A stretch of DNA of 64,000 bases, from positions 19,655,053 through 19,719,052 of the forward strand of contig CM077826.1 in the NCBI GenBank assembly GCA_039720395.1, in the 5' to 3' direction. The notes beneath the pieces are model-generated. The model was not told where the DNA came from. It made no database searches and saw only the letters and a list, made by a program, of their open reading frames with translations. The position numbers and the translations under genes are program-made. Positions 11,083-23,800 of this stretch are shown in pieces. Numbering within the stretch: the stretch's first letter is position 1; every line of letters begins with the position of its first letter. Source of the DNA: Liquidambar formosana. Lineage: Eukaryota > Streptophyta > Magnoliopsida > Saxifragales > Altingiaceae.

Positions 11083-14000
11083 GTAAGTTTCTCTGAACAT
11101 TTTCTTTTTGGTGGATGAGGAAATTGATAAGAAAAGAAAATGTTTCTTTTTGTTGTTTTGGCATTCTAGAAAATGAATAGCTCAACTCAGGCAAGGCAAG
11201 TTGTTGTAACTAGGTTTGATTCTATGTAGACATTCCATTTTAATAAAAGACTTTTAGTGCTGTAACCCAAAATAAGGTGAATTATTGGTTCCTCGGTAAA
11301 TTAATGAGTTCAAAACTAATATTTGAGTTTGAGTCCTGAGTCTTTAATCAAATTTGTTTTAAGGGTACAAGTACTTTTTATTTTACAAGTAAACGTCTTA
11401 TTGGATCAATTTTGAATCAAATTTGAATAACTTGACTTGCATTCAAATAACTTGATTTGTACTACAGCCTTAGACTTGCACATGAAAATGTGCTTTCAAT
11501 TATGTCATTTTTGATGAGTTGGAACCTTTGATCTCATCTCATTGATCGTTCGTGAGATTAAAGTAAACCCTAAATGCCTGCAATCTCTCAGAAGTTATAA
11601 ATATAGTTTAAGACCTCAAAACGAAGATCTTAATGTATTGTACCGACTTACCACCTAAGCTATCCATATGGATTTTAAATTTAATTTTCAAGCAAAAGAA
11701 AACGAAATAGTGTATGCAAGGAACAAAAAAAAAGGGGAGGGGAATTACATATTGGTCCGGCTATAGGTAAATAATTACATATCAATACAAATGACTACTA
11801 ACTTCCCAATATATGACTACTAACTTAACTAAGAATGACTACTAACTTATGGTATGTAATTGTTTGCCCTAGTTGGACCAATCTGTAAAATCAATTCAAA
11901 AGGGGACAACGGCACCACATTTCCGGGAAGCTTCGTTATTTGAGTAGTAATTTATTTACTCCGTATTATCCGAAAAAGCACTGTTTTATCCCAAATTGCC
12001 CATTTGCCCATGCTCTATTTAAAAGAAAATTGCCCATTTGCCTTTGCTAAAACCACTTTGCTCGCCATTTTGAGACCCAAAAGACGAGAGAGCCTCTTCT
12101 CCTTGCACACACAAGGTTGAAAAGACGAAGAAACCAAACCACCAAACCTAACTGTCATGGCACATGAGTATGAAGTGAGGATGACCAACAACCACATCCG
12201 CCTGTAGCTAATATCGGTGCCGACATAAATACACACTGCCTACAAATGACGGCATTTAAAGCCTTCAACCATCGCTACTACGACCACTTCAAATCCCTCT
12301 ACTACACCTCCTCTCGCCCATGCCTTGCAAAGCCTCCGCCTTCTTCGCTTTGCCAAGCTCTCTCTTCTCTCTCGCTCTCTCCTCGGATCAACCCTAGGTG
12401 TTGCTTCTATCAATCTCGCCTCTTTTCCTGTAAGTTTCTCCCCCAACGTTTTTCTGTTTGGTTGCTTAGACAGCTTTCACATGGAAACAGAAGGAATATG
12501 TTGGAATGTTGTGTTTTGTTGCTTTGGTATTCGAGAAAATGACAAGCTTAAAATCACGTAATGGCAATTGTTGTGATTATGCTTAATTGATTGGAGGCTT
12601 CTTTTGTTGTTTTGTCCCACATGTTCTGTTTTCTGTTTTTTCCTCTACATTTTCTCAGCAATCAAACTTCTCTCCCTCTCTCTCTCTCAATGTGGTAGTT
12701 TTGGACAGGATTACTGGACCGTACTGTTAAATTGTGTTCTTTTAGCAGGAAAATTATTGGAATGATATTACTAATTGATAATTTTGTCGTAGTTTTGTTC
12801 CTCATTGGCGATTTCGGCTTGTGTTGGGGCAGTTTAGAGTTATTTTGTGATATAGTTTTAAGTATCGGATTAAGTTGTTATAGTAGGAAACTATCAATAT
12901 AAGTAAGAGTGCTTAACTACTTTTACATGGTATCAAGACCATGACCTAAACTATCTCAACAAGTCCCACAATTGTACTTTGCTAGTTTGGTTGCAGGGGC
13001 TAATCGATACAGGGTAACCTTTGTGTTATAACACGATGAATGTTAAATCTTTCATAAGAGATATAGTACTAAATATTCTCTCTCTCTCTTCTTCTTCTTC
13101 TTCTTTTTTTCCTTTTTTTTTTTTTAAAAAATTTTTTTTTACAGCATCACATTCTGGTTCATTTATGGAGGTAGTTAAAGCAGTTGCTAGGCAAGGGTCT
13201 GCGGCTCGTGATAGCATTGCTATAAGAGCCGAGCAGAAGAGTTACAGTTACACTCAGCTCATCTCATCTGCATGGAAGATATCTAGCCTCTTATGTAATG
13301 GTGACATACGAATTGTGAGTTGGAAATATCTCAAAACATTGTAAATATGAAAACAGAGTACCCCTTTGTTTTAGGTTTCATATGTACTTACAAGTTTGCC
13401 ACCTTATTTTTGCCAAAAAAAAGAAAAAAGAAAAAAAAGTTTGCCACCTTACTATTGAAGCAATATTGGACGTTATATCTCAGTACAGTTAATGTATAAT
13501 TCTACTTACTTGTTAGTAGTTTGAAGTGTGCTCCAATACCTAATCGTATTTGTTTAACCTTGACACTGTTCTCTCTCTCTCTCTCTACCTACTTAAGAGG
13601 CAGCTATCCGATTTAATTTTGTAATATCTGCATCTTTTTGTTTAATTAGACTTATTCTGTGCTGTAACAGACAAATGAAGCCAGCCAAACATGCAAACGT
13701 TTCTGAGCCAGTTGATGGTGTCAGAGGAAATGGCCATCTTGGTGGGGCTCGAATAGGAATTGTAGCTAAACCTTCAGGCTGAGTTTGTTGCTGGAATACT
13801 TGGAACATGGTTTAGTGGAGGTGTTGCAGTTCCACTTGCACTTAGCTACCCAGAAGCTGAGCTCTTACATGTGATGAATGATTCGGTTTGCCCTGAAACA
13901 TTTTCTATTTTCCTTTTCCATTTCTTTTGTGTATTGTCTGTATGTAGATTTTCCAGAATACTTTGTAAGCTACAAAGTGCAATTACCCATTTCGATTTTT

Positions 14001-17000
14001 CCTAGTATTGCTATTTTGGATTCATAAATGGCGCCATGAGATGTATCCAATAATATTGCTTGTGAGGAACCTTGCTCCGGTATACTGTTTAAATGAGCTC
14101 CAAACCTCCAAACTCATTTTTTTCTGTCTATTCTTGAATGTAATCTTGACTCCAAATGGTTGTGGTCAGTCTTCCTAACATTTTCACACCATCTTGATAT
14201 CAAAATGGTTTTTAACCGTTTTTTCCTTATTACCCAGTTTTAGCAGATGGTGGAAAAGCTTATTAAATAGATTGAGTACTATTAGGACATGCTGTGGATT
14301 TTATAGCATTCTAAAGAAAACAAAAACTGTAGCCACATGAAGTAGTTGTGTTAGCAAGCCAATCTGCAATATCTCATCCTATAATTATGTCTTTTTAGTT
14401 ATGCTGTGGGATAAGTATTTTTTTTTATGACTTTTATGGTAATATAATTCATAGGATGTCTCCATGATTCTGAGTACTGAAGATCATCGCGAGCCTTATG
14501 CAAAATGTTGCTGCTAAAAGTGCTGCTAAATTTTCTATCATTCCTCCAGTTTCTAGTACCCCTTCACAGACAAATGCACATGATCATTCACAAACTGGAG
14601 AAATAGATGCAGATAAAAGTTTGCAGGGGGGAATTGGGGAATCAAATACGATAGAAGGTTCCTTTTTTATTTATTTATTTTATTTTTAGGATTCATAAAG
14701 CTATATCTTATAGTAGCTTTATGTAAAGTTAATGAAAATTTATTTTCCCTTATGCCTTTTTTTATTTTTTACTTTTAAAGGTGTAGCCGAGGATCCAGCA
14801 TTAATTGTCTACACTAGTGGTACAACAGGTAAACCTAAAGGAGTTGTTCACACACACAAAAGCATCACTGCACAGGTATGTGTCTGAACAGCATATTGCC
14901 TCAGGAATTTTGCACACCACTTTTGTAACTCATTTTCATTCTAATATAAGTACCTGTACAATATTTGGCTAGCACAAGAGTGTTTGATTGTGGTTTCAAT
15001 CTTCGGTGCAATTTTGGCTCAATTTCAGGTCCAAACCTTAGCAGAAGCTTGGGAGTATACATCTTCTGATCAATTTCTGCATTGTCTACCACTACATCAT
15101 ATCCCTCAAATACAATTTTTTGATTGCCAAAATGTTGGTTTTCGTATTATTCTATGTCGAGCATACTTGCTGAAAATCTACATGACTTGTCTTCATTGTC
15201 ATGTTTACTATGTTACATAAAAACTCAATAATGAAATACTGTGTTGTATTGATCCTTAACTTCTACTATACATGTTCATGGACTTTTCAATGCTTTACTT
15301 GCTCCTCTCTATGCGGGTTCCACGGTAATTCCTTTTAATTTATGTTCTCTTTAGTTTCACAACTTGTTCTAATTATTTTTTGGATTACTATATTTTCTAC
15401 AAGAATCCTGTCAAACAATTAAAGTTCAGTTTTGTTGTATAAATTATGGTTTTACAATACCTGGTTGTGTTGTTGAAGGTTGAGTTTATGCCAAAATTTA
15501 GTGTGAGGGGAATCTGGCAGAGATGGCGTGAATCATATCCAACAGATGGAGCTAAGGCTGATGATGCAATAACTGTGTTCACAGGAGTAAGTCAATCCTT
15601 TATGTTAAGCTTTATGAAACCTAGTATGCATGACGCAAAAATTTGTCATTTTTTTATACAGCTGGACTATGCTGGTGCGATATATACTTATTATGCCTAA
15701 TACGATATCAGGATGATGCATAATATCTAAAAGTCTAAGCAAAGTAGCAGTTATCTGCTGCTCAATAGTTGGTTATTTGATTTTATTTTCCTCCAATTTC
15801 GGTGTATGTCACATGGTTGGTCCCCAGGCTTCTGCTATTTCTATCTGTGTTTTCTCCTATCAGTTGTCTTCCTCCCTTTCTTTTGTCTCTTCCTTATTTT
15901 TTTAAATATCTCTGAGATTGCAAATAGCCAAATACTTGTTTTTATATTGCACATTAGCCTCATCAGGTTGTGTTAGATTCAAATAAAATCTAAATTTAAA
16001 TTATTAAGTACTCTCTTATCCTAATGTGATTGAAATGTATCAAATCCTAGTCTACGAAGGCATTTTACTTTTCCTATTGAAATTTTTATAATGAAGTGTT
16101 GTTACAGTCAAGTGCTTTTGTAATACATAGGTTCCAACTATGTATACTCGATTGATACAAGGTTATGAAGCAATGGATGCAGAATCACAAGCTATTTCTG
16201 CTTCAGCTGCAAGCAAGTTGCGTCTTATGGTAAGTAGTCTGAAATTCCTTTTCCATTATAACTTCTGATTTAAAGTTTGACCAGAAATATTGGGTTTTAT
16301 AATTTGAATGGAAATATGTCACATTCTTCTTTGAACCTAAAATTTGTGAAGTTTGCCCATTTACTTTTTATTTATAATTAAAATGTCCTCTACTATCTCT
16401 TTTCCCTGTTCCCCCCATATCAAAGCTGACTGATGAATCCTTGAGGCCTGACTCGAAACTTTGCTCTTATTTTCAGATGTGTGGTTCCTCTGCACTTCCT
16501 TATCCTACTATGCAACGATGGGAAACCATCACAGGACATCGTCTTTTGGAACGATATGGCATGACTGAGGTTAATGAATTAGTCATCTAATTAGGGTCCT
16601 TTTTTGTAAGGCTGATTATTTGCGGTGAACAGAATTTAGTGTAAGCTACAGAGAGATGTTATTCATATTAAAAAGTTTGATATTTGTAGTTTGTCATGGC
16701 ATTTTCGAATCCCCTAAGAGGAATGCGGAAGGGAGGCACGGTTGGCAAACCATTTCCTGGTGTGCAGGTTAGCAAAATTCTTCAATGGTAATATTTAATG
16801 TAAAAAAAAATTCTAATGTTTACAAAGAGTTTGTATGCAGCTTGATAATAATTAGACTCCATGCTGTAGAGGACTCTTTACAATAACCATCGAATACAAT
16901 AAACTGAGTGACAAATTTGTGAAGAAAAAAACACATTGCGGTGGTTTTTATTTTATTTTTAAATAACTAGTAATTTGTAAAGGAGGAAAGATGCACTCTT

Positions 17001-20000
17001 TATAAATGTAAAAGCTACATTAAGGGTGCTGTATGGATTCCTTACAAGATTAGACGTTATCCAACATAAAAGAAATTACTTTGCGATTAGTACTTCTGGT
17101 GAACACTGCTCAGTGACATTTCTGGATTTTCGACAGGCCAAGATTCTTGCAGAAGGTGACAGTGGAAGTGATATGATGGGGGGTGAGCTTTGCATTAGAA
17201 GCCCTTCATTGTTTAAGGAATATTGGAAACTTCCAGAGGTAGTTCCTGATATCATCTTCATTCTGGTTTGTTAGTAGCTGGTCTTATCCTTTTTCTTTAT
17301 TTAAAATTATGTTTATAGTCATTCAGAACAGTTTCTTTATCCTGATTACTAAACCAGCTTCAGATTTAAATATTTTAACTAAGTGTTGATTTCTCCCAGA
17401 TTATTTCTCACCACTTAATGAGAACAAGAAAAGCTATTGACAAAATGAAGCATACACCAAAGAATTATGTATGTCTGTTAGAATTGTGCATGCTTCATTT
17501 TGTTCCCTATGGAAGGCTTGACCAAATTGTTTGCACATGTTGTTCACTATGTACTGCCAAGCCGATCAGTTCCATTCGTACTTTAGATTGTAATTATTAT
17601 TGGGGTTAGGGCACATGTTAAACTGTAATTAATGACCCAATCGTTGCATTGGAAATGATGAAAATGCATTGCAAATGGTGAAAGTTGCTTGGAAAAATGT
17701 AAAAATACTTGGAAAACTGTGAAAACACATTTTTTCATGCAATGATTGGGTTTATTGTTGTGAGTTTATTTTTGTAAAAAGAAAAAAAAAAAAAAAAAAA
17801 AAACTGTCAAGATTAACCAAAAAAGAATTGGATTAATGCATCACTTCCAAATATATTAATCTTTGAAACAATTCAAATAAATAGAAAAGATAATATATCT
17901 GGATAAGTAGAGTTTATATCCATGATTTAGTTCTATATCTATGGATATAGAACGCATTATAGTTTTAGGAATGAATACTTGAAGAGCCAGGAAAGCAATG
18001 GAGCTTTGATCATTATTACCAGACACCATGGTTCATTCTTTGTCAGTGACAATGTAATATCTCACCTTTTTTCCTTTTTGTTTCTCATTTTGATACATAA
18101 ATGTGATTGTTTTATAGGTAACTAAGGAATCATTTATTGATGGTGGGTTCTTCAAGACTGGGGATGCAGTTAAAGTGGATGAAGATGGATACTACGTCAT
18201 TTTGGGACGTAAGTAAACCTTGATTCTCATATGTGTGGTACTATTATTGAATGGATCGTTGCCTTGTAAGTTGTAACAGTACATGCCTTCTACATGTGGC
18301 TGACTTTTTAAAGAGAACAAATGATACTTAATATGCATTTTTTTGGCCCTTACAAAATGCAAGGTGTACCGTGTATGGTACCTTGGCTTTATTATAAATA
18401 CAAAATATTTGGATGTATATATATATGTATATATAGATACAGTCTAGATGGCATGCATATGCGATGCCGATCATGGCTGTTCATATTTCTCACATGCCCG
18501 CACGTGATTTTCACAAATGGTTTGGATCGGCTCTGCGGATCCATGACATTGATTACCTGAACATTTTCATACATATATATAAGCTTTATATGTGGAAAAA
18601 TTTGTTTTATATAAATGTTTAAACTACATCTGTTGAATAAGACTTGCATTCTGAATCTGAGTTAAGTGGAGCCACTTGCTCTCCTGAACTGCTAAACAAT
18701 AAGCCCAGAGATTGCAATTATTAGATCACCAATCAGAACATTGTTAAGCCGAATTAAACCAAATTTATTTAGTATGAATTTACTTAAAATCTCTTGTATA
18801 AGTAATTGCATATATATTCTAGTATAATGCATATCTGGTACATGAAACACCTTAGATTTTTTTCCCCCTAATGCCCTTAGTTACCTTTGCTTCTACCTAA
18901 TGCCCCTATCTTTAGTGCCAACACCTGATACTCACCACACACTTTCCATTCCCTACTTTCATATTTCCAATGTTGCCCGTAGTGCTCTTTGCTTCTTGAT
19001 GTTTAAATTTTCAATCTTAATAATACACTCTTTATGGTGTTTTGTTAAGATCTCCAGCGGCACCATAATATTGGATTGGGGAGGAAGATTGCATTTGGAT
19101 ATTGATGGAAAAACAAGGATAAACTCGTGTAGTAGGAAACATAGAATATCTATTCTAGTTCTATCCTCAACTATGGAGTCAAATTTATTTAAGAAAAATT
19201 CTACGAGAATGTTTGCTACCCTGAAGATTCTTTTTCTAGAATGCCCACACCATTTTTTGCTTCTAGTAATTGATGGTAAAATATATAGGTCCAATAAAAC
19301 ATTATTTATGATACCTTATCAAGATTTCCGAATTTAATAAATATATATTATTGGGTTAATTAACTATTATATTAAACGAGGGTTCATACATTTTTTGGAA
19401 TAATGTAAGAGGGTTCCTGCATTTATGGTGTCAAGACCTATTTTTCCCTTTTCCCAGCTTAAAAACCATATGTAAATCTCGGGAATGTTGAGGTGATAAA
19501 TCCTGCTATCCATAGAACTTTCTCTTTCATCTCCCTCTCTCTCACTCCCTCTCTCACACACACACACGCGCGCGCACTGCGTGTGCACACGCAGACAAAC
19601 ATACCGAGTTTAGGTTCATCTGCAGACGGCACATCCCAAGTTCCCAACATCCTCCAGTAAAATATTGAAAATACAGAGGTCATGTTTCTGATGATTCTCT
19701 TGACGTGCTTTAGACCATCCCTGTTCCTGGCATGAAACTAGGATAACACCACTTTTTTTATTTATTTTTTATTCTTTTTATTTTTTTGGTCTCTTAACTT
19801 GTTATTCAATTCACTGGCTGAGTACTGCTATTCATGGGTTCCATCACAGAACCCCGTCTGTTCCATCAGTGAATGGGCATGGAAAGAATATGTAAATATT
19901 TCCAATTCTCACATTTTTCTTTCTTGTTGAAGCTTCCTAATCAATTTATATTATTTATCAGGTACAAGTGCGGATATTATGAAGGTTGGTGGATACAAGT

Positions 20001-20847
20001 TATCAGCATTAGAAATTGAAGCGGCTCTTTTAGAGGTAATCAGTTGTCCTCTCTATTCCTGTTCTACTTGAGATGATAAGTTGTTGTCTAAGACCTTTTT
20101 AGTATGGCACATCTTATTCTTGCTCCTTGGAAGGCCTTTCTTTAAATGAGGGGAAAATGTAAAGGGAGAAATGAAAAATTGTTTGATTGAAAAAAAAAAC
20201 AATCACAACCATTCTCCATTAGAAAAAGAAAAAGGGAAAAGAGAATCACAATTGAACCATCCCCTTTTGTGCAGCATCCAGCTGTGGCCGAGTGTTGTGT
20301 ATTGGGTTTACCAGACAAAACTTATGGGGAAGCTGTGTGCGCAATAATTGTACCAGAGGCAGAGGCAAAGAGAAAACGGGAGGAAGAGTTGAAGCCTGCT
20401 ATAAGCTTGGAAGAACTTTGCACCTGGGCGAAAGAGAAACTTGCTCCATACAAGGTATTGCAGCATGACCATCTTCTCTTTGTTCGCTTTCTCTAATGGG
20501 AGTTCATGATTGTGCAATGTGCATTAATTATTTGGAGGAATGTCTTTCCTCATGTTTGAAGGTTATGTGCATTTTATTTTTCTGAATGAGACACTGATCA
20601 TTCTGTCCTTAACTTTATTTAATTTTAGCTGCCGAGCCGATTGTTCTTGTGGGACTCGCTGCCTCGTAATGCTATGGGAAAGGTGAAATCAATTTCAGTT
20701 CTTGGTTTTGCCAGAGGCACATCATTTTATTTCCTTTTTCCTGTATTGGGTTTTGTATAAAAAGGTTTTCTTATTAGTGCTGTGAATGTCTAATTCCAGG
20801 TGAACAAAAAGGAGCTGAAGAAAAAGCTGGCTGCTGAAGAGCAATAA
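10926..20847 (+). CDS. AAE13: Malonyl-CoA synthetase (malonate-CoA ligase), AAE13-type; frame broken in exons 3-4
   Basis: ATP-dependent ligase activating malonate, dual-localised to cytosol and mitochondria in Arabidopsis and needed for mitochondrial fatty-acid synthesis. Alternative first exons are 10926-11082 and 12246-12429. The others are 13145-13314, 13671-13885, 14455-14657, 14781-14875, 15029-15098, 15272-15324, 15479-15586, 16131-16229, 16477-16569, 16690-16767, 17137-17238, 18118-18208, 19962-20035, 20275-20454, 20629-20682 and 20800-20847 (TAA). Visible motifs: P-loop [63 protein letters not shown], and the adenylation lysine in NAMGKV. The cytosolic start would be ATG 13165 ([11 protein letters not shown]). 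Extra bases break the frame at 13777-13778 (GG after TCA) and 14496-14497 (TT), and perhaps 13700-13702 (TTT). From exon 5 onward the frame is intact. The intron between 15098 and 15272 looks U12-type. It is either a recent pseudogene or an intact gene with sequence errors. Confidence 0.85.
11745..11890. repeat. Short TIR element with internal TGACTACTAACTT repeats
   Basis: The ends are inverted repeats of about 35 nt: ATTACATATTGGTCCGGCTA at the left, and the reverse complement of GTTGGACCAATCTGTAAA at the right. Between them ATGACTACTAACTT or a near match occurs three times. A second copy of the family is at about 61571-61732. Probably a small non-autonomous DNA element; superfamily unknown. 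Confidence 0.6.
12246..12429 (+). other. Downstream alternative first exon of AAE13 (mitochondrial presequence, copy b)
   Basis: ATG at 12246; donor T/GTAAGT with exon end 12429; length 184 (phase 1). It encodes [20 protein letters not shown] and later ends YQSRLFS. Same phase and same last residues as copy a, with 9 extra codons in the middle. A TATA-like TATTTAAAA lies at 12016-12024. Use of either exon would give a mitochondrial form, whereas transcription starting near 13100 would give the cytosolic form. Confidence 0.65.
15099..15271 (+). other. Probable U12-type AT-AC intron in AAE13
   Basis: No GT-AG pair can join the two halves of the conserved [13 protein letters not shown] block. 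An AT-AC intron does so exactly: exon ...CTACATC / ATATCCCTCAAA ... TCCTTAACTTCTACTATAC / ATGTTCATGG. The 5' site ATATCCCT differs by one base from the U12 consensus ATATCCTT. TCCTTAAC at 15253-15260 matches the U12 branch site and lies 12-13 nt before the terminal AC. The reading frame is restored as C/AT = His. Confidence 0.8.
18209..19961 (+). other. Large AAE13 intron with unassigned insertions
   Basis: This intron is 1753 bp, against 80-900 bp for most others in the gene. It contains a 145-codon open frame at 18900-19337 and several frames near 19367-19683 without recognisable domains, a (CT)n/(CA)n/(CG)n tract near 19528-19595, and A/T-rich DNA. It probably holds decayed transposon sequence, but I cannot assign a family. 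Confidence 0.4.
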
Positions 20848-23800
20848 ATTCTTTTGCTTTAGATCAAAACGAAAGGGTACAACATTGAGTTTTGGAGTCC
20901 AGAATTGGAATTGCTGGTGGGAAATGTCCTCCTTTTAATTTTGTCGTTCTTCTTGTGTTTGTGCAACAATGAATCATAAGAATATCTATAGGAAATAAGT
21001 CACACATCAATTAATTTAGGCAGTCATGTAGAGGGCAACTAGCTTTGTAGATTCTGTGGATGTGATCCCAGAAGTACTTGTATATATGATACAACATATG
21101 TGAGAATAATAAAATTGTCATATTACTGACATTTGGAAAATGACCATTCAGCTCAATACCATGAGTATAACCTTTGTAATACCTTTAACCAACTCATCTA
21201 AAAGTTGCTACTTCAACTTGTTTGTTATCTTCGTCATCGTGTGTATATATTAACTGTAGAGTTGGTATAAATCAGATATAACTGCTAATGTTCAGAGCCT
21301 TCATATATAGTGCTCATAGCGGTTTAGATTTTGCCCGAAATTGGGCACTAAGGCACCACTTTTTAAATCCACATTAAGTTGGTTTTTCAATTTTAGCTGA
21401 TAGTATAGAATGAGTTGTATGAACTCTCTGGTCCACTTCCAAAAATTTAATCTAATGTCCTGTGGATTTTTTGCACTGTCGAATTCTGAAAATTTCCACG
21501 CTCTACTTCCTAATCTTGTTTTTCATTCTGTGGAATACATTACAGATTTATGTTCAAGCTTAAATCTTGTGAATAACGCAGGCCTCTCCAATTCATCTCG
21601 AGTTCATCTGTCTCAGTCCAAGGTTTTATGCTTTCAAGGTTAGTGTCATTAAACCCTGCCTGACTTGGTTTGTCGGATTGACAAACCGGTGACCTGGCCA
21701 ATCAATGGTCCAAGTTATACTATACAATTCAATTGACTTATTTCATAAAATTTAAAAAAAAAAAAATGGAAGAGAGGAAAAATACAGAAAAGAGAAGAAA
21801 CTCAAAGTTTAGTACATCTAGACAAAAAAATTTCCCATCATCACATTCCAAACTTTTCTAAGAAAATCATTCTCTCAAATAGATACCCCTCTGAGCTTAT
21901 AACCCAAGTTAGTAAGACAATCAGCTACTTTGTTAGCTTGCCTGTATACATATTTGGACTGCCACGCTCAAATCTAGATAAGAATCACTGAATATCGCTA
22001 GATAATAGAATTGATGCTAATGAACCTCCACAGACCGCTTCCATTACCAACTGCAAGTCTCATTCCACTTGGACCCACTTGATACTTTGATTTGGAAACA
22101 CTTAGACCATTTCTGAGAGTCGTGCATTCAGCCATGAGCACTCCTCCCGAAGCTCTCTCTCCCAGTTGTGTCTTCGTTCTTTGTGGGGATCGACGCCCTA
22201 TATAACATATATACCGTTTGAAAGTCTAGAAACATATTTGGGCTTCAAAGTTATGTGGATCCTAGCAGCAATTTATGGGTTTAATATGTGGTTGTACTAT
22301 AAAAAGAAGGTCCAAGAGGCCTGATACTATGTGCCCCAAAGCCCAACCTAATTGCCCCAAGAGTCCTACTTGACCTAGCTCACCCTACTATAGTGGACAC
22401 TGGACACCTCTACCTCCCTCTGTTAGGATCTCTAAAAAAGACAGTAAAGGGCAAAAAGAAAAAAAAAAAAAATTTGCTTACAACTTTTTCTCTTCAAATC
22501 TGTGATGACTGATTAAATCAGAGAAGAGAGGGAGCAAATTTTTTATTGTGAATAAAAGTCTACGGTTTTCTATCTCTTAAATTCTCCAACGGTCATGAAC
22601 GAAAAACCGAAAATCAACATTAAAATATTAATAATTGTTATCTTTATTGGAACATCAATTTCTAAATGAGATAGCAAAATACCACCTAAGATAGCAAAGT
22701 ATAATTCACTATCTCAATTTTGCTATCTCTTTAAAAGATACTATACTACCAGCCTTTGTTATTTCAATAATTACTTTTAACTGTGATATGCCAGTTTTGA
22801 TAATATACAGATTAAAAAAAGCCATCAATATATTTATTTGTCACCCACTAAACTTTTTGTTTCTAAAAGTACTCTTCTATTATATAGTATTGGGATTTGG
22901 TTTTGTGTGAAAAATAAGGGTGTATATGAAAACTTTAAAAGCTTATAATTTTACTTTTTAGTGTAAAAACATTTTAGAATTACTCCGTATAGAAGTAATA
23001 AAAGTGATCTTACTTTGTGCGAGAGGAAATATTTGAAATTTGAAGCTTCCCTACACTGCCACATATAAAACCAATTTTCTAGCACCAAAGAGGGAGGAAG
23101 AAAGAAATGATTCGACTTGACATGGGCATTAATGCCTTATCTCCTTTTATTATCCTAGCATCCAACTCTTTCACCAAAAGGCGGGTTTGGTAGATTGGCC
23201 TGGGTGAAGACTGAAAATATATATACTTCTAGTAGCAAAAATGTGATAATTATTAGCACAAAATGAAATTAAAAAAAAAGACAAAAATGTGAAGGCCCAT
23301 GTCAGTGTCAGTTTAAAAGAAAGAGTACAATCCCCCCGTGAAGCTGTAGCACCTTGAGCAATGTGCTGATAGTTTAGGGTTAAAAAATGTGGGAAATAAA
23401 AAAAGAAAAGAGAATACAGAAAATAAGAAATATATCACGTATGTATTATCAATATATGGGCTGTGCTAGTTCGGCAGATTGTCATTATTAAAAAATTAAT
23501 GATAATTAAATTATAGTCACAAATAGATTTTGATCTACTTACAAAAAATTTAAGGTTTATTATTTTTTGTGACTGTGATCAATTTGACTCTCATTACTTC
23601 CATCATGGTATCATTTTCCTTAATATCTTAGAGATATTAAGTAAAAAACGAAGAGATTCTATGAATATATATTAATATTCTTGATATATTGAACGGGCTG
23701 TTATTATCAGCACTAAAATTTCTTCACACTTCCACTTAATTTAAATTTTTTAAGATTTTATGAAAAATATAAAAGATTTTCATGAAAATTAATCGCATTA

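Noticed and set aside
13021..13344. Extended frame through exon 2 of AAE13 starting at 13021
   Set aside because: The part before 13145 is polypyrimidine intron ending in a strong acceptor (ACAG); coding starts only at the acceptor or at ATG 13165.
18900..19337. 145-codon plus-strand open frame inside an AAE13 intron
   Set aside because: No recognisable domain, no splice context, and a similar-length frame on the opposite strand; an A/T-rich intron can give this by chance.
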